Assembly (NCBI GenBank): GCA_964543795.1
Contig: CAZIZN010000013.1
Location: 62,001-126,000, forward strand
Length of the DNA: 64,000 nt
Direction of reading: 5' to 3'
Origin: JACKIC01 sp964543795
GTDB taxonomy: Bacteria > Planctomycetota > UBA1135 > UBA2386
Shown: in pieces, positions 1 to 7,497 of the stretch
Position numbering within the stretch: position 1 is the first letter of the stretch
How the letters are laid out: each line of letters begins with the position of its first letter
Position numbers and translations under genes: made by a program
Notes under the pieces: generated by a model
What the model saw: only the letters and a program-made list of their open reading frames with translations
What the model was told of the DNA's origin: nothing
Databases searched by the model: none

Positions 1-222
1 CACCCGGACAACCACGGCCACCCGACGCATTGGCACGCGCGAACCTACGGCCTGCTCGCGGCGAACCCGTTCGGCGTGCACGACTTCACCGGCGCGCCGC
101 CCGGCACCGGCCGCCTCGAGGTCGCGCCCGGCGCAGCGCTGACGCTGCGCTACCGCGTCGTCCTGCACGGCCCCGACTGGGACCGCGCCCGGCTCGACGC
201 CGCCTGGCGCCGCTGGAAATAG
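1..222 (+). CDS. DUF6807 (PmoA-like) family protein, C-terminal fragment
   Basis: Only the last 73 codons lie in the window; the start is off the left edge. The readable part begins HPDNHGHPTHWHARTYGLLA and continues with an ANPFG and HDF segment, the His/Trp-rich C-terminal signature of DUF6807 proteins (annotated PmoA-like and common in planctomycetes, where they often accompany sugar or sulfated-glycan genes). The biochemical role of the family is not firmly established. The final codons are TGG AAA TAG, and the AAATAG belongs to a 41-bp repeat that recurs at two other gene ends in this window, so the terminal Lys and stop are supplied by the repeat. Confidence 0.75.
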   Translation, partial: HPDNHGHPTHWHARTYGLLAANPFGVHDFTGAPPGTGRLEVAPGAALTLRYRVVLHGPDWDRARLDAAWRRWK

Positions 223-257
223 CTGCGTACCGAACCAGGTTCGAACCACCACGATTC
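217..257 (+). repeat. 41-bp stop-codon-carrying repeat, copy 1
   Basis: First of three copies. It starts AAATAG, where TAG is the stop of the DUF6807 gene, and continues CTGCGTACCGAACC to a GATTC end. The core CGAACCAGGTTCG is a 13-bp palindrome with one central base, overlapped by the second palindrome GGTTCGAACC. It agrees with the copy near 12.7 kb at 38 of 41 positions and with copy 2 at 35 of 41. Copies 1 and 2 face each other across a roughly 50-bp spacer between convergent genes, so a transcript through both could form a long hairpin. Confidence 0.85.
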
Positions 258-308
258 GCCGCGGCGGGGTCCGTCACGCGACGCGGCCGCGCGGCGGGGA
301 CGTTCCGA

Positions 309-349
309 GAATGGTGGTGGAACGAACCAGGTTCGGTACGCAACTACTT
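309..349 (-). repeat. 41-bp stop-codon-carrying repeat, copy 2 (inverted)
   Basis: Read on the minus strand it begins AAGTAG and continues TTGCGTACCGAACC. The TAG is the stop codon of the minus-strand CnaB-like gene and AAG is its last Lys codon. The central palindrome is CGAACCTGGTTCG, with T in the middle where the other copies have A, so the dyad arms are preserved while the centre differs. Two further substitutions (AA to TT) fall together just outside the dyad. This is the most diverged of the three copies. Confidence 0.85.
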
Positions 350-2248
350 CCGCGTTGGGTGGGGGGCGATGGCCACGGTCGTGACGGCGCCGCTCTGCAG
401 CGCGAACTCGACGGCCGCCACGCCGTTCGTCGAACGCCACAGGAGCAGGTGCTGGCCGGCGGGCAGGAGCAGGTCGCCGTTCGTCTCGCGGCGGGGGTGT
501 TCGTGCACGTCGAGTTCGGGCAGTCGCCGGCAGAACGCGTGCTCGAGCTCCAGCGGCGACTTCGTGCCGTCGGGCACTCGCAGGCGCAGTCGTCCGGGTG
601 CCGGCAGCGCCACGGCGCCGAGATCCCAGAGGCCGCGGCCGTCGACGGTCACGATGCCGCCGTCGACCCAGCCGAGCACCGGCGCGCCGACCTCGACCCG
701 ATAGGGGCCCGCGCAGAGGTCCTCGAGCTCGAACGAGTTGTCGCGGCCGATCGGGCGCATGGCGGCGACGCGCCCGGTGTCGAGTTGGGTGATGCGCGTG
801 TCGACCTGGGCCCATTCGCATCCGGGCGGCAGCACGGGGCGGAGGCGAAGCCGTGCGCGCGTCGGGGCGGCCGCCTGCAACGCGAGGTGCACCTCCGCGT
901 TGTCCGGCAGCGACGTGCGGCCGTGCAGCACGGGCAGCGGCGGCGTGGATCCTGCAGGCCAGAGCAGGCAATCGCCGACGCCGGGTGCGCCGGCGATCGT
1001 GAACCGGCCGTCGTCGCTCGTCGTCGCGAGGCCGGCCCACCCGCGGTCGATCGTCTCGAACTCGACGAGCCACCGCGCCAGCCTGCCGCCGTTCTCGTCT
1101 TCGGCGACGCCTGCCACGACGCCGATGGCGGCCAGCGTCGGGCTCCACTCGATCGCGTGCTTGGCGAACGTCACCACGGTGGTGACGGCCTCGCCATGGC
1201 CGCCGCCGCCGGCGCGCAGTTCGAGCGGGCCCTCGGCCAGGCCGTCGAGCCGGTAGCGCCCCTGCGTGTTCGTAGTCGTGCGCCGGCGCAGCGCACCGCT
1301 GCGGTCGAGCCAGACCACGGGCACGTCCACCGCGGGTTCGCCGCGGCCGTCGAGCACCGTGCCGGTCACCGTCGCCGTGCGCGCCTCGCTGGCGGCGCCG
1401 GGCCGCTGCGTCTCCGCGCGGACCGCGAGCCGCGCCCGCTGCTGGAGTTCGGCGTCGACGACCTGGAGCGCTCCCAGGTCGGAGAACTTCGCCGCCGGAT
1501 GGAGTCCGGGCCCGAACTCGCCGCAGCGCGCGAGGGTCGAGTAGGCCGCGACGTGGCTCGGGTCGTGGCAGTTCGTGCAGAGGAACTCCGCGAACAGGAA
1601 CTGCGTGCGGCCGCAGAGCACGTCGAGGTCGTCGCGCCGGCGCATGCGGCCGATGCGCACGCGGCGCGCATCGTCCTCGAGGTCTTCGCGGGTGCGCTCG
1701 CGCTGGCGCTCGAGGTGCTCGGTGGACGGCGCGGCGCCCCGGATCGCGATCGTCGCCGTGTGTGGGCGATCCGCCTCGAGCGGCAGGCGTCGCATCGGCT
1801 GCCGCAGGCCCCACGCGAGCACGGCCACAGAGACGTCCATGCGCGCCGTGCGCGCGCGCCAATCGAGGGTGGCGAAACCGCGCGCATCGGTGGTCTCCGG
1901 CAGGAGCGCCAGGCCCGCGAGCGGCGGCGCCACGAAGACGAGCGCGTCGGGGACGGGCAGGCCGAAGGCATCGACGAGCCTCACTTCGAGCCGGTAGGCG
2001 AACGGGTGTTCGAGGTCGACCTCAGCCGCCGCCGTCGCCGGAGGCGGTTCCTCGGCGCGGTCGAGCACTCGCACGTCGTCGACTGTGCCCCTGGCGGGTG
2101 GGGCCGGCGCGGCGACGTCGTCACCTGGCGGGAGTGCGCTCGCAGGCGGCGCCGCCGCGGTGCCCGGCCACAGCAACCAGGTGCCCACCGCCGTCAGCAG
2201 CGACAACGACACCAACAGCCAGCCGGATCGGTTGCGCGCGGTCGCCAT
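344..2248 (-). CDS. Envelope protein with carboxypeptidase-regulatory-like (CnaB) segments and one CXXCH motif
   Basis: This 634-residue protein starts MATARNRSG, followed by a hydrophobic stretch ending before a Pro/Ala-rich linker, which reads as an N-terminal membrane anchor or signal peptide. The body is beta-rich, with recurring segments such as VTGTVLDGRGEPAVDVPV and TTNTQGRYRLDGL that are typical of carboxypeptidase-regulatory-like or CnaB folds. Near the middle lies FLCTNCHDPSHVAAYS, a CXXCH sequence able to bind haem c. No other haem site is seen. The last codons, AAG TAG, come from repeat copy 2. The chosen ATG precedes the hydrophobic segment; an open frame further upstream looks non-coding. 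Function is unknown: a structural or ligand-binding envelope role is an inference, and the haem is a possibility only. Confidence 0.75.
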   Translation of the reverse strand: MATARNRSGWLLVSLSLLTAVGTWLLWPGTAAAPPASALPPGDDVAAPAPPARGTVDDVRVLDRAEEPPPATAAAEVDLEHPFAYRLEVRLVDAFGLPVPDALVFVAPPLAGLALLPETTDARGFATLDWRARTARMDVSVAVLAWGLRQPMRRLPLEADRPHTATIAIRGAAPSTEHLERQRERTREDLEDDARRVRIGRMRRRDDLDVLCGRTQFLFAEFLCTNCHDPSHVAAYSTLARCGEFGPGLHPAAKFSDLGALQVVDAELQQRARLAVRAETQRPGAASEARTATVTGTVLDGRGEPAVDVPVVWLDRSGALRRRTTTNTQGRYRLDGLAEGPLELRAGGGGHGEAVTTVVTFAKHAIEWSPTLAAIGVVAGVAEDENGGRLARWLVEFETIDRGWAGLATTSDDGRFTIAGAPGVGDCLLWPAGSTPPLPVLHGRTSLPDNAEVHLALQAAAPTRARLRLRPVLPPGCEWAQVDTRITQLDTGRVAAMRPIGRDNSFELEDLCAGPYRVEVGAPVLGWVDGGIVTVDGRGLWDLGAVALPAPGRLRLRVPDGTKSPLELEHAFCRRLPELDVHEHPRRETNGDLLLPAGQHLLLWRSTNGVAAVEFALQSGAVTTVAIAPHPTRK

Positions 2249-2576
2249 GCGCGGCGGACGATACCTGCGCGGTGGTCGGTCGTGGCCTGTGGTGGAGCGA
2301 TCCGGCGCCGCCCGGCGACCGCGCCATCGCAGTGGTGCTCGCCGTGCTCGGCGTCGGGTTCCGGCTGTCGCGGCCGTCGGCCGGCGCTCCCGCGCCCAGC
2401 GCCCTGCCGCAGCGCTACTCCGGGCGCCGCATCGTCTTGGCGCTCCGTCGGCGATCCGGCCGCGGCGGTCGCCGTGGGGCGGCCGCAACAATCCCGGCCT
2501 CCGGACGCCGCCGGGGAGTATGGATGGTCCTTCGAAACGGGCGCGCGGCCTCCGCGCGCTGACCACGGGAGTCACC
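2249..2576. other. Divergent intergenic region
   Basis: These 328 bases separate the minus-strand CnaB-like gene from the plus-strand DUF1579 gene and should hold both promoters. I see no convincing gene. Open frames here are GC-driven and read as Arg/Ala/Pro-rich text without family signatures. The only clear structures are a strong hairpin and a GGGAG ribosome binding site close to the DUF1579 start. Confidence 0.6.
2541..2559 (+). promoter_or_regulatory. Leader hairpin upstream of the DUF1579 gene
   Basis: GCGCGCGG and CCGCGCGC form an 8-bp perfect stem with the three-base loop CCT. It ends about eight bases before the GGGAG ribosome binding site of the following gene. It could be a 5-prime stability hairpin or a translation control element. 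It is unlikely to be a terminator of the upstream gene, which is on the other strand and divergent. No experimental support can be read from the sequence. Confidence 0.35.
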
Positions 2577-3647
2577 ATGAACGTTCGATCCGGATGCGTC
2601 TGCCTGGCCGTCATGTTCACCGCCGCGCTCGCTGCGCAGGATGCGGCGCCGCCGCCAGTGCAGAGTCCCAAGACCCCGCAGCACGAGCGCCTCGCCGCGT
2701 TCGTCGGCACCTGGCGCACGGAGACCAGCATGGCTGCGATGCCCGGCGTGCCTGGCATGGAGAAGCCGACCGAATCGGTCGGCACCGAACGCGCATCGCT
2801 GGTCTGCGACGGGCTCTGGCTCGAGGTGTCGGGTGAGGGCACCTGCGGCGGACAGGCCGCCTCGGGCTTGTGGCTGCTGGGCTACGATCCGCACGCCAAG
2901 GCCTACCAGTGCCTCGCTGCATCGAGCATGGACGACGCGCCGTGCTGTCTCGAGGCCCGCTATGACGAGGCCACGAAGATCTGGCATTTCCACGGCGAGA
3001 CGCCGATGGGGCCGTTCCGCAGCGAACTCGTGATGGAAGGCCCCGACCGCTCCGTGGAGACCTGCTACACCAAGGGCAAGGACGGCGCCGAGACGCAATT
3101 CATGCGCGCGGTGCGCACGCGGGTGAAGGAAGCGGTCGCCAAGGACGCCGCGGCCAAGCCGACGGACGTTTCCGCCCCCGCCGAGCCGAAGCCTCCCGCG
3201 CCGCTGGCCGCGCTGCACGCCGAGTGCGGCGCCTGGAACGCCGACTTGAAGATGGAGATGCCGGGCGAGCCGGCCGTCACCGCGAAGTGTCGCGAAGTGG
3301 TGACCCCGATCTGCGGCGGCAAGTGGACATGGTCCACCTTCACCGGCGAGGTGATGGGCGCACCGTTCGAGGGCCACGCGCTGACGGGGTTCGACAGCAA
3401 GAACGGAAAGGTCGTCAGCTTCTGGATCGACTCGATGAACGGCGCCTTCATGCGCACGGACGGCACCTACGACGACAAGGCGAAGACCTTCACGATGAGC
3501 GGTTCCTGCTACGACGAACAAGGCAAGCGCAGCAAGGTCGCGTCGACGGCGACCTCGACGGGAAGACAGTCGCGGCAGCTGCGCATGGTCTTCGGCGACG
3601 GCGCGGGCCAGCACGTGATGACGATCGACTACACGCGAGCGAAGTGA
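2577..3647 (+). CDS. Secreted protein with two DUF1579 domains
   Basis: The 356-residue product begins with a signal peptide (MNVRSGCVCLAVMFTAALAAQ). The first DUF1579 unit starts around HERLAAFVGTWRTET and the second around LHAECGAWNADLKME. Both continue into the family pattern of a calycin-like beta barrel (for example GHALTGFDSKNGKVVSFWID in the second). DUF1579 proteins are small secreted proteins frequent in planctomycetes; their ligand is unknown. A Lys/Ala/Pro-rich linker joins the halves, so this is a tandem duplication or fusion. The ATG is preceded by GGGAG at good spacing, which decides the start over a longer upstream open frame. thrS follows on the same strand after about 100 bases and probably has its own promoter. 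Confidence 0.85.
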   Translation: MNVRSGCVCLAVMFTAALAAQDAAPPPVQSPKTPQHERLAAFVGTWRTETSMAAMPGVPGMEKPTESVGTERASLVCDGLWLEVSGEGTCGGQAASGLWLLGYDPHAKAYQCLAASSMDDAPCCLEARYDEATKIWHFHGETPMGPFRSELVMEGPDRSVETCYTKGKDGAETQFMRAVRTRVKEAVAKDAAAKPTDVSAPAEPKPPAPLAALHAECGAWNADLKMEMPGEPAVTAKCREVVTPICGGKWTWSTFTGEVMGAPFEGHALTGFDSKNGKVVSFWIDSMNGAFMRTDGTYDDKAKTFTMSGSCYDEQGKRSKVASTATSTGRQSRQLRMVFGDGAGQHVMTIDYTRAK

Positions 3648-3746
3648 CGCAGGGGGTGGACTGCGGGACCGGCGCCGGACGCGTCGGTCTCGCCGGTCTC
3701 GACAGGGGCGCGCGCCGTCCGTAGCCTGTTCGCCCCGCATCCACCC

Positions 3747-5711
3747 ATGCCACGCATCACCCTCCCGGACGGCAAGATCCTCGATTTCCCCGGCGCCGTG
3801 ACCGGCAAGCAGGTCGCCGAGGCGATCGGACCGGGCCTCGCCAAGCGCGCGATCGGCGTCAAGCTCGACGGCCAGGAGATCCGCGATCTGTCCCGCCCGA
3901 TCGAGCGCGACTGTTCGCTCAAGGTCATCACGGCGCGCGACGACGATCCCGACGCGTTGTTCCTGCTGCGCCACAGCGCCGCGCACGTGCTCGCCGAAGC
4001 GGTCTGCGCGGTGTTCCCGGGCACGCAGCTGGCCTACGGCCCGCCGGTCGAGGACGGCTTCTTCTACGACCTCAAGACGCCGCAGCCGATCGGCGAAGCC
4101 GACTTCCCGGCGATCGAGGCGAAGATGCAGGAGATCGTCGCGGCGAACCGTCCGTTCACGCGCTGCGAACTCAGCCCCGCGGACGGTCTCGCCCGCACCG
4201 CGCAGGACAAGTACAAACGCGACAACGCCGAGCGCGCGCTCGCCAAGGGCGACGCGTCGCTGTCGTTCTACGTCAGCGGCGAACCCGGTCGGGACTGGGA
4301 GGACCTCTGCGCGGGCCCGCACGTGCCGTCGACCGGCTGGCTCAAGGCGAGCAAGGTCATGTCCGTCGCCGGCGCCTATTGGCACGGCGACCAGAGCAGC
4401 GACCAGCTGACGCGCATCTACGGCACGTGCTTCGCGGAGCAGAAGGCGCTCGATGCGCACCTGCACCGGCTCGAGGAGGCCAGGCGCCGCAACCACCGCA
4501 AGCTCGGCAAGGAGATGTCGCTCTTCCACATCGAGGAGGACAACCCGGGCCAGGTGTTCTGGCACCCGCGCGGCTGGTCGATCTACGTCACGCTGATGGA
4601 CTACATGCGCCAGAAGCAGCGCGAGTACGGCTACGTCGAGGTGCACACGCCGAGCGTGATGGCTCGCTCGCTGTGGGAACGCAGCGGCCACTGGGAGAAG
4701 TACCGCGAGAACATGTTCACGACGGAGTCGGAGAAGCGCGACTTCGCGATCAAGCCGATGAACTGCCCGGGTCACCTGCTGATCTTCAAGCATGGCCTGA
4801 AGAGCTATCGCGATCTGCCGTTGCGCATCGCCGAGTTCGGCTCGTGCTGTCGCAACGAGCCGTCGGGCGCGTTGCACGGCATCATGCGCGTGCGCGGCTT
4901 CGTGCAGGACGACGGCCACATCCTCTGCACCGAGGAACAGGTCGGCGCCGAGGTGGCGACGTTCTGCCGCATGCTGACCGAGGTCTACGCCGACTTCGGC
5001 TTCGGCACGGAGCGGATCACGGTGAAGCTGGCGACCCGTCCCGCGCAGCGCATCGGCGACGACGCGACCTGGGACCGCACCGAGAAGACGCTGGGCGACG
5101 CGGTGCGCGCCGCAGGGCTGCACTACGTGATCTCACCGGGCGAGGGCGCCTTCTACGGCCCGAAGCTCGAGTTCACGCTGGTCGACGCGATCGGCCGCGG
5201 CTGGCAGTGCGGCACCATCCAGCTCGACCCGAACCTGCCGGGCAAGGACCGCTTCGACGCCACCTACGTCGCCGAGGACGGCAGCCGCAAGAACTGCGTG
5301 ATGCTGCACCGCGCGACCCTGGGCAGCCTCGAACGCTTCCTCGGCATCCTGATCGAGCACTTCGAGGGCAAGTTCCCGCTCTGGCTCGCACCCGAGCAGG
5401 TGCGCATCCTGCCGATCAGCGACGACCAGCTGGTGGTGGCGCGAGCCCTGCGCGATCGGCTGTTCGCGGCGAACGTGCGCGCCACGGTCGACGAGCACGC
5501 CGACCAGCTGGGTGCGAAGGTGCGCGAGGCGCGGCTGGCGCGCGTCAACTACTTCGCGGTGATCGGCCAGAAGGAGGCCGCGGCCGGCACCGTGGCGCTG
5601 CAGAACCAGGCCGGCGAGAAGCTGGGCACCCTGACGCACGACGAGTTCGTCGCTCGTCTGCTCGCGGAGATCGCCGAGAAGCGGCTGCCGGCCGCGGCGA
5701 CGGCGAACTGA
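3747..5711 (+). CDS. thrS: Threonine--tRNA ligase
   Basis: The enzyme activates threonine with ATP and charges tRNA-Thr in the cytoplasm. The 654-residue length is normal. In order there are a TGS domain (residues 1-62, starting MPRITLPDGK), the editing domain with the zinc-type HSAAH motif (H76 and H80), the class II catalytic core with motif 2 MNCPGHLLIFK and a later MLHRATLGSLERF motif 3 region, and the C-terminal anticodon-binding domain (from about LAPEQVRILPISDDQ). A TAGCCT hexamer lies 19 bases before the ATG and could be a -10 element. There is no T-box leader. The gene converges with the Rpn-type gene, only five bases away, with no clear terminator between them. A tRNA-Thr gene lies about 19 kb downstream. 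Confidence 0.97.
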   Translation: MPRITLPDGKILDFPGAVTGKQVAEAIGPGLAKRAIGVKLDGQEIRDLSRPIERDCSLKVITARDDDPDALFLLRHSAAHVLAEAVCAVFPGTQLAYGPPVEDGFFYDLKTPQPIGEADFPAIEAKMQEIVAANRPFTRCELSPADGLARTAQDKYKRDNAERALAKGDASLSFYVSGEPGRDWEDLCAGPHVPSTGWLKASKVMSVAGAYWHGDQSSDQLTRIYGTCFAEQKALDAHLHRLEEARRRNHRKLGKEMSLFHIEEDNPGQVFWHPRGWSIYVTLMDYMRQKQREYGYVEVHTPSVMARSLWERSGHWEKYRENMFTTESEKRDFAIKPMNCPGHLLIFKHGLKSYRDLPLRIAEFGSCCRNEPSGALHGIMRVRGFVQDDGHILCTEEQVGAEVATFCRMLTEVYADFGFGTERITVKLATRPAQRIGDDATWDRTEKTLGDAVRAAGLHYVISPGEGAFYGPKLEFTLVDAIGRGWQCGTIQLDPNLPGKDRFDATYVAEDGSRKNCVMLHRATLGSLERFLGILIEHFEGKFPLWLAPEQVRILPISDDQLVVARALRDRLFAANVRATVDEHADQLGAKVREARLARVNYFAVIGQKEAAAGTVALQNQAGEKLGTLTHDEFVARLLAEIAEKRLPAAATAN

Positions 5712-5716
5712 CCGCG

Positions 5717-6697
5717 TCACCGTTCGTCGGGTCGGGCGCTGCGGTCCCGCAGCAGGTCGTCGGGCGTCGTCGCGTCGAGGAGTCGAAGGCCGAGCGCATC
5801 GAGAGCGTCGGCGTCCGCGCGCCCGATCTGCTCCGCCAGCGCCGCAGGCACGGCGCCGAACCTGGCGGCGGCCAGCCGGAGCAACAGTTCGGCCTTGCCT
5901 TCGGCCTTGCCTTCGGCGCGCAGACGCTGGGCTGTGGAGGTCATGGGGTTGCCAGGGTCGAGGAGCAGGATCGAGGCGAACGCGGCGGCGACCCGCTCCG
6001 CCGACACCTCGGTCACGTGCAGCACGTAGGAGTGTAGTCGCTCGATGCCGAGGTGTCCGCCCGGGGCCGCGGCGACCTCGCGCAACGGGTCCGCATGGCG
6101 GTGCAGGAACGCGACCAGCGGGTCGGCGGCGGACTTCGGCACGAACTGCAGGAACGCGAGACAGAGTCCGACGATCGGCGGCAGCCGCGCCGCGCGCAGT
6201 TGCGCCTCCGTGACGTGGGTCAGGTCCCAGACGATGGCGTCGAGGCGGGGGTCGAAGCTGCGCAGTCGTAGGAACAGATCGCTCGTCCCGCGGCCCTTGC
6301 GGCGCGGCGGACGCCACGCGAGTTCGCCCATCGGACGGGCGCCGTGATGCACGACGACCGGGACGAAGAACGGGGGCAGGCCGCGGCGCGTGCTGCGCGA
6401 CGATCCGAGCGCGACGACGTAGCGAACGAGTTGCCGCGCGAGCCGGTGATCGCGGCCGGACTTGTGTTCCAACAGCAGATGCACGGGCTCGCCGAGTTCG
6501 GGATGGCGAACGACGAACAGCAGGTCGGCCCGGTGCTGGCGCAGCCGGGGTCCGTCCGCGCCACCGGGTGCGGGCTGCAGGTGCTCCGGACGAACGGCGG
6601 CAGCGAGGCCGGGGGGCAAGAGGTGCCGCAACAACGCCGCCGCGTGGGCAGGTTCGGCCAGGACGGCCCGAAACAGGGCATCGTGTGGTTCGCCCAT
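5717..6697 (-). CDS. Rpn/YhgA-type PD-(D/E)XK nuclease, transposase-derived
   Basis: This 326-residue protein belongs to the Rpn (recombination-promoting nuclease, transposase_31) family. The N-terminus MGEPHDALFRAVLAEP and the nuclease core RADLLFVVRHP followed by HLLLEHKSGRD show the D...(E)xK metal-binding pattern. The C-terminal part contains AEGKAEGKAE, a perfect short repeat from duplicated gccttgccttcg units, then an LLLRLAAARFG DUF4351-like helical segment. E. coli Rpn proteins are DNA endonucleases that raise RecA-independent recombination, and related proteins have been proposed as defence or toxin modules. GGAG lies five bases before the ATG. The gene stands alone between thrS and the LamG/Gfo pair. 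Confidence 0.85.
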   Translation of the reverse strand: MGEPHDALFRAVLAEPAHAAALLRHLLPPGLAAAVRPEHLQPAPGGADGPRLRQHRADLLFVVRHPELGEPVHLLLEHKSGRDHRLARQLVRYVVALGSSRSTRRGLPPFFVPVVVHHGARPMGELAWRPPRRKGRGTSDLFLRLRSFDPRLDAIVWDLTHVTEAQLRAARLPPIVGLCLAFLQFVPKSAADPLVAFLHRHADPLREVAAAPGGHLGIERLHSYVLHVTEVSAERVAAAFASILLLDPGNPMTSTAQRLRAEGKAEGKAELLLRLAAARFGAVPAALAEQIGRADADALDALGLRLLDATTPDDLLRDRSARPDER

Positions 6698-6731
6698 TGC
6701 TTCTCCGGGTGGGACGCGGCGCGGCCGCGCG

Positions 6732-6754
6732 CCCCCACCCTCCTAGTGTGGGGG
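6732..6754 (-). terminator. Possible terminator of the Gfo/LamG operon
   Basis: CCCCCAC and GTGGGGG form a 7-bp inverted repeat around a nine-base loop, overlapped by a second pair, CCCTCC/GGAGGG. It lies just downstream of the LamG-like gene (reading on the minus strand) and upstream of the Rpn-type gene. There is no U-tract, so intrinsic termination is uncertain. Confidence 0.4.
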
Positions 6755-6786
6755 GGAGGGCAAACCGGCTCGCTGCTGCCGCGGCG

Positions 6787-7497
6787 TCACCGTGCGAACG
6801 GTTGCGTTGCCGGTGCCGGGTGGGCGGCGGGCGCGCGGATGCGCAGGTTCGCGAAGCGGCCGGAGTCGTCGAACGAGCCGAACCCGACGCGGCCGCGATC
6901 GGGCGGCAGGCCCGTGGCTTCGAGGATCGGCGCGTCGCCGCCGTCGAGGAAGACCCGCAGCGTGCCGGCGGCGAGGCGGCGTTCGAGGCGCACACGGTGC
7001 CAGGTGTCGCCCCACGCCACGCCGCGCCGCGGCACGTCGAGCAGGGCGACCCGCGGTGCATTCGCGACCGCGAACACGTTGTGCGCATGCGGGTCGGGGG
7101 TGGTCGCGAGGTGCACGTAGTGGAAGCGTGCGGGCGACTGCCAGCCGAAGAAGAGGCACAGGTCGCGGTGACCGTACTCGGGCCCCGTCTGCAGCACGTC
7201 GATCTCGAGGTCGAAGTCGGCGAACTCGAACTCGCGCAGCAGCGCCACACTCGTCGGCGATCGGAACGGTGGCCGGTAGACACTGCCGCCGAGCAGTTCG
7301 AGGGACGGCCGCTCGTCGGCGTCGGACCAGCGCCAGCGGGTCGCGTCGCTGTACGCAAACGCCGCGCTGCAGGATGGCCCGGCGAAGCCCTCCTCGACGA
7401 CGACCGGCCACGGCGTCGCCGCCGGCGTCGGGCCGGCGCAGCCGACGGCCAGCGCGGCGAGGACGGCAGCGGCGGCGACACCCGTGCGGCGGCTCAC
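6787..7497 (-). CDS. Lipoprotein with a laminin-G/concanavalin-like beta-sandwich
   Basis: The GTG start overlaps the stop of the upstream Gfo/Idh/MocA gene (GTGA), so the two are probably translationally coupled. The 236-residue product opens with a lipoprotein signal ending LAVGCAG (lipobox Cys). The rest is a jelly-roll of the DUF1080/LamG kind: YRPPFRSPTSVALL, FEFADFDLEIDVLQTG, CLFFGWQSPARFHYVHLATT and a closing segment RVGFGSFDDSGRFANLRIRAP. Such domains in planctomycetes bind or cleave glycans (3-keto-disaccharide hydrolase and related). I see no catalytic signature strong enough to choose between binding and hydrolysis. Its partner is a secreted NAD-dependent sugar oxidoreductase, which suggests a joint role in sugar oxidation outside the cytoplasm. 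Confidence 0.75.
   Translation of the reverse strand: MSRRTGVAAAAVLAALAVGCAGPTPAATPWPVVVEEGFAGPSCSAAFAYSDATRWRWSDADERPSLELLGGSVYRPPFRSPTSVALLREFEFADFDLEIDVLQTGPEYGHRDLCLFFGWQSPARFHYVHLATTPDPHAHNVFAVANAPRVALLDVPRRGVAWGDTWHRVRLERRLAAGTLRVFLDGGDAPILEATGLPPDRGRVGFGSFDDSGRFANLRIRAPAAHPAPATQPFAR

Noticed and set aside
217..257. The repeat as part of a tRNA gene (its GGTTCGAACC resembles a T arm)
   Set aside because: No acceptor, D or anticodon stem can be built around it in any copy, and the register with stop codons has no tRNA explanation.
150..1862. Long minus-strand frame that overlaps the CnaB-like gene in another phase
   Set aside because: It reads as Arg/Ala/Pro-rich low-complexity text with no family motifs, whereas the overlapping 344-2248 frame has a signal, CnaB-like segments and CXXCH. 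Long shadow frames are expected in DNA this GC-rich.
3648..3746. A T-box leader upstream of thrS
   Set aside because: The gap is about 100 bases, without a specifier stem, antiterminator sequence or T-box motif, and this control is mainly found in Firmicutes and relatives.
2415..5123. A 902-codon minus-strand frame opposite thrS and the DUF1579 gene
   Set aside because: It is antisense to two clear genes and has the His/Arg/Ala composition typical of complement translation of GC-rich coding DNA.
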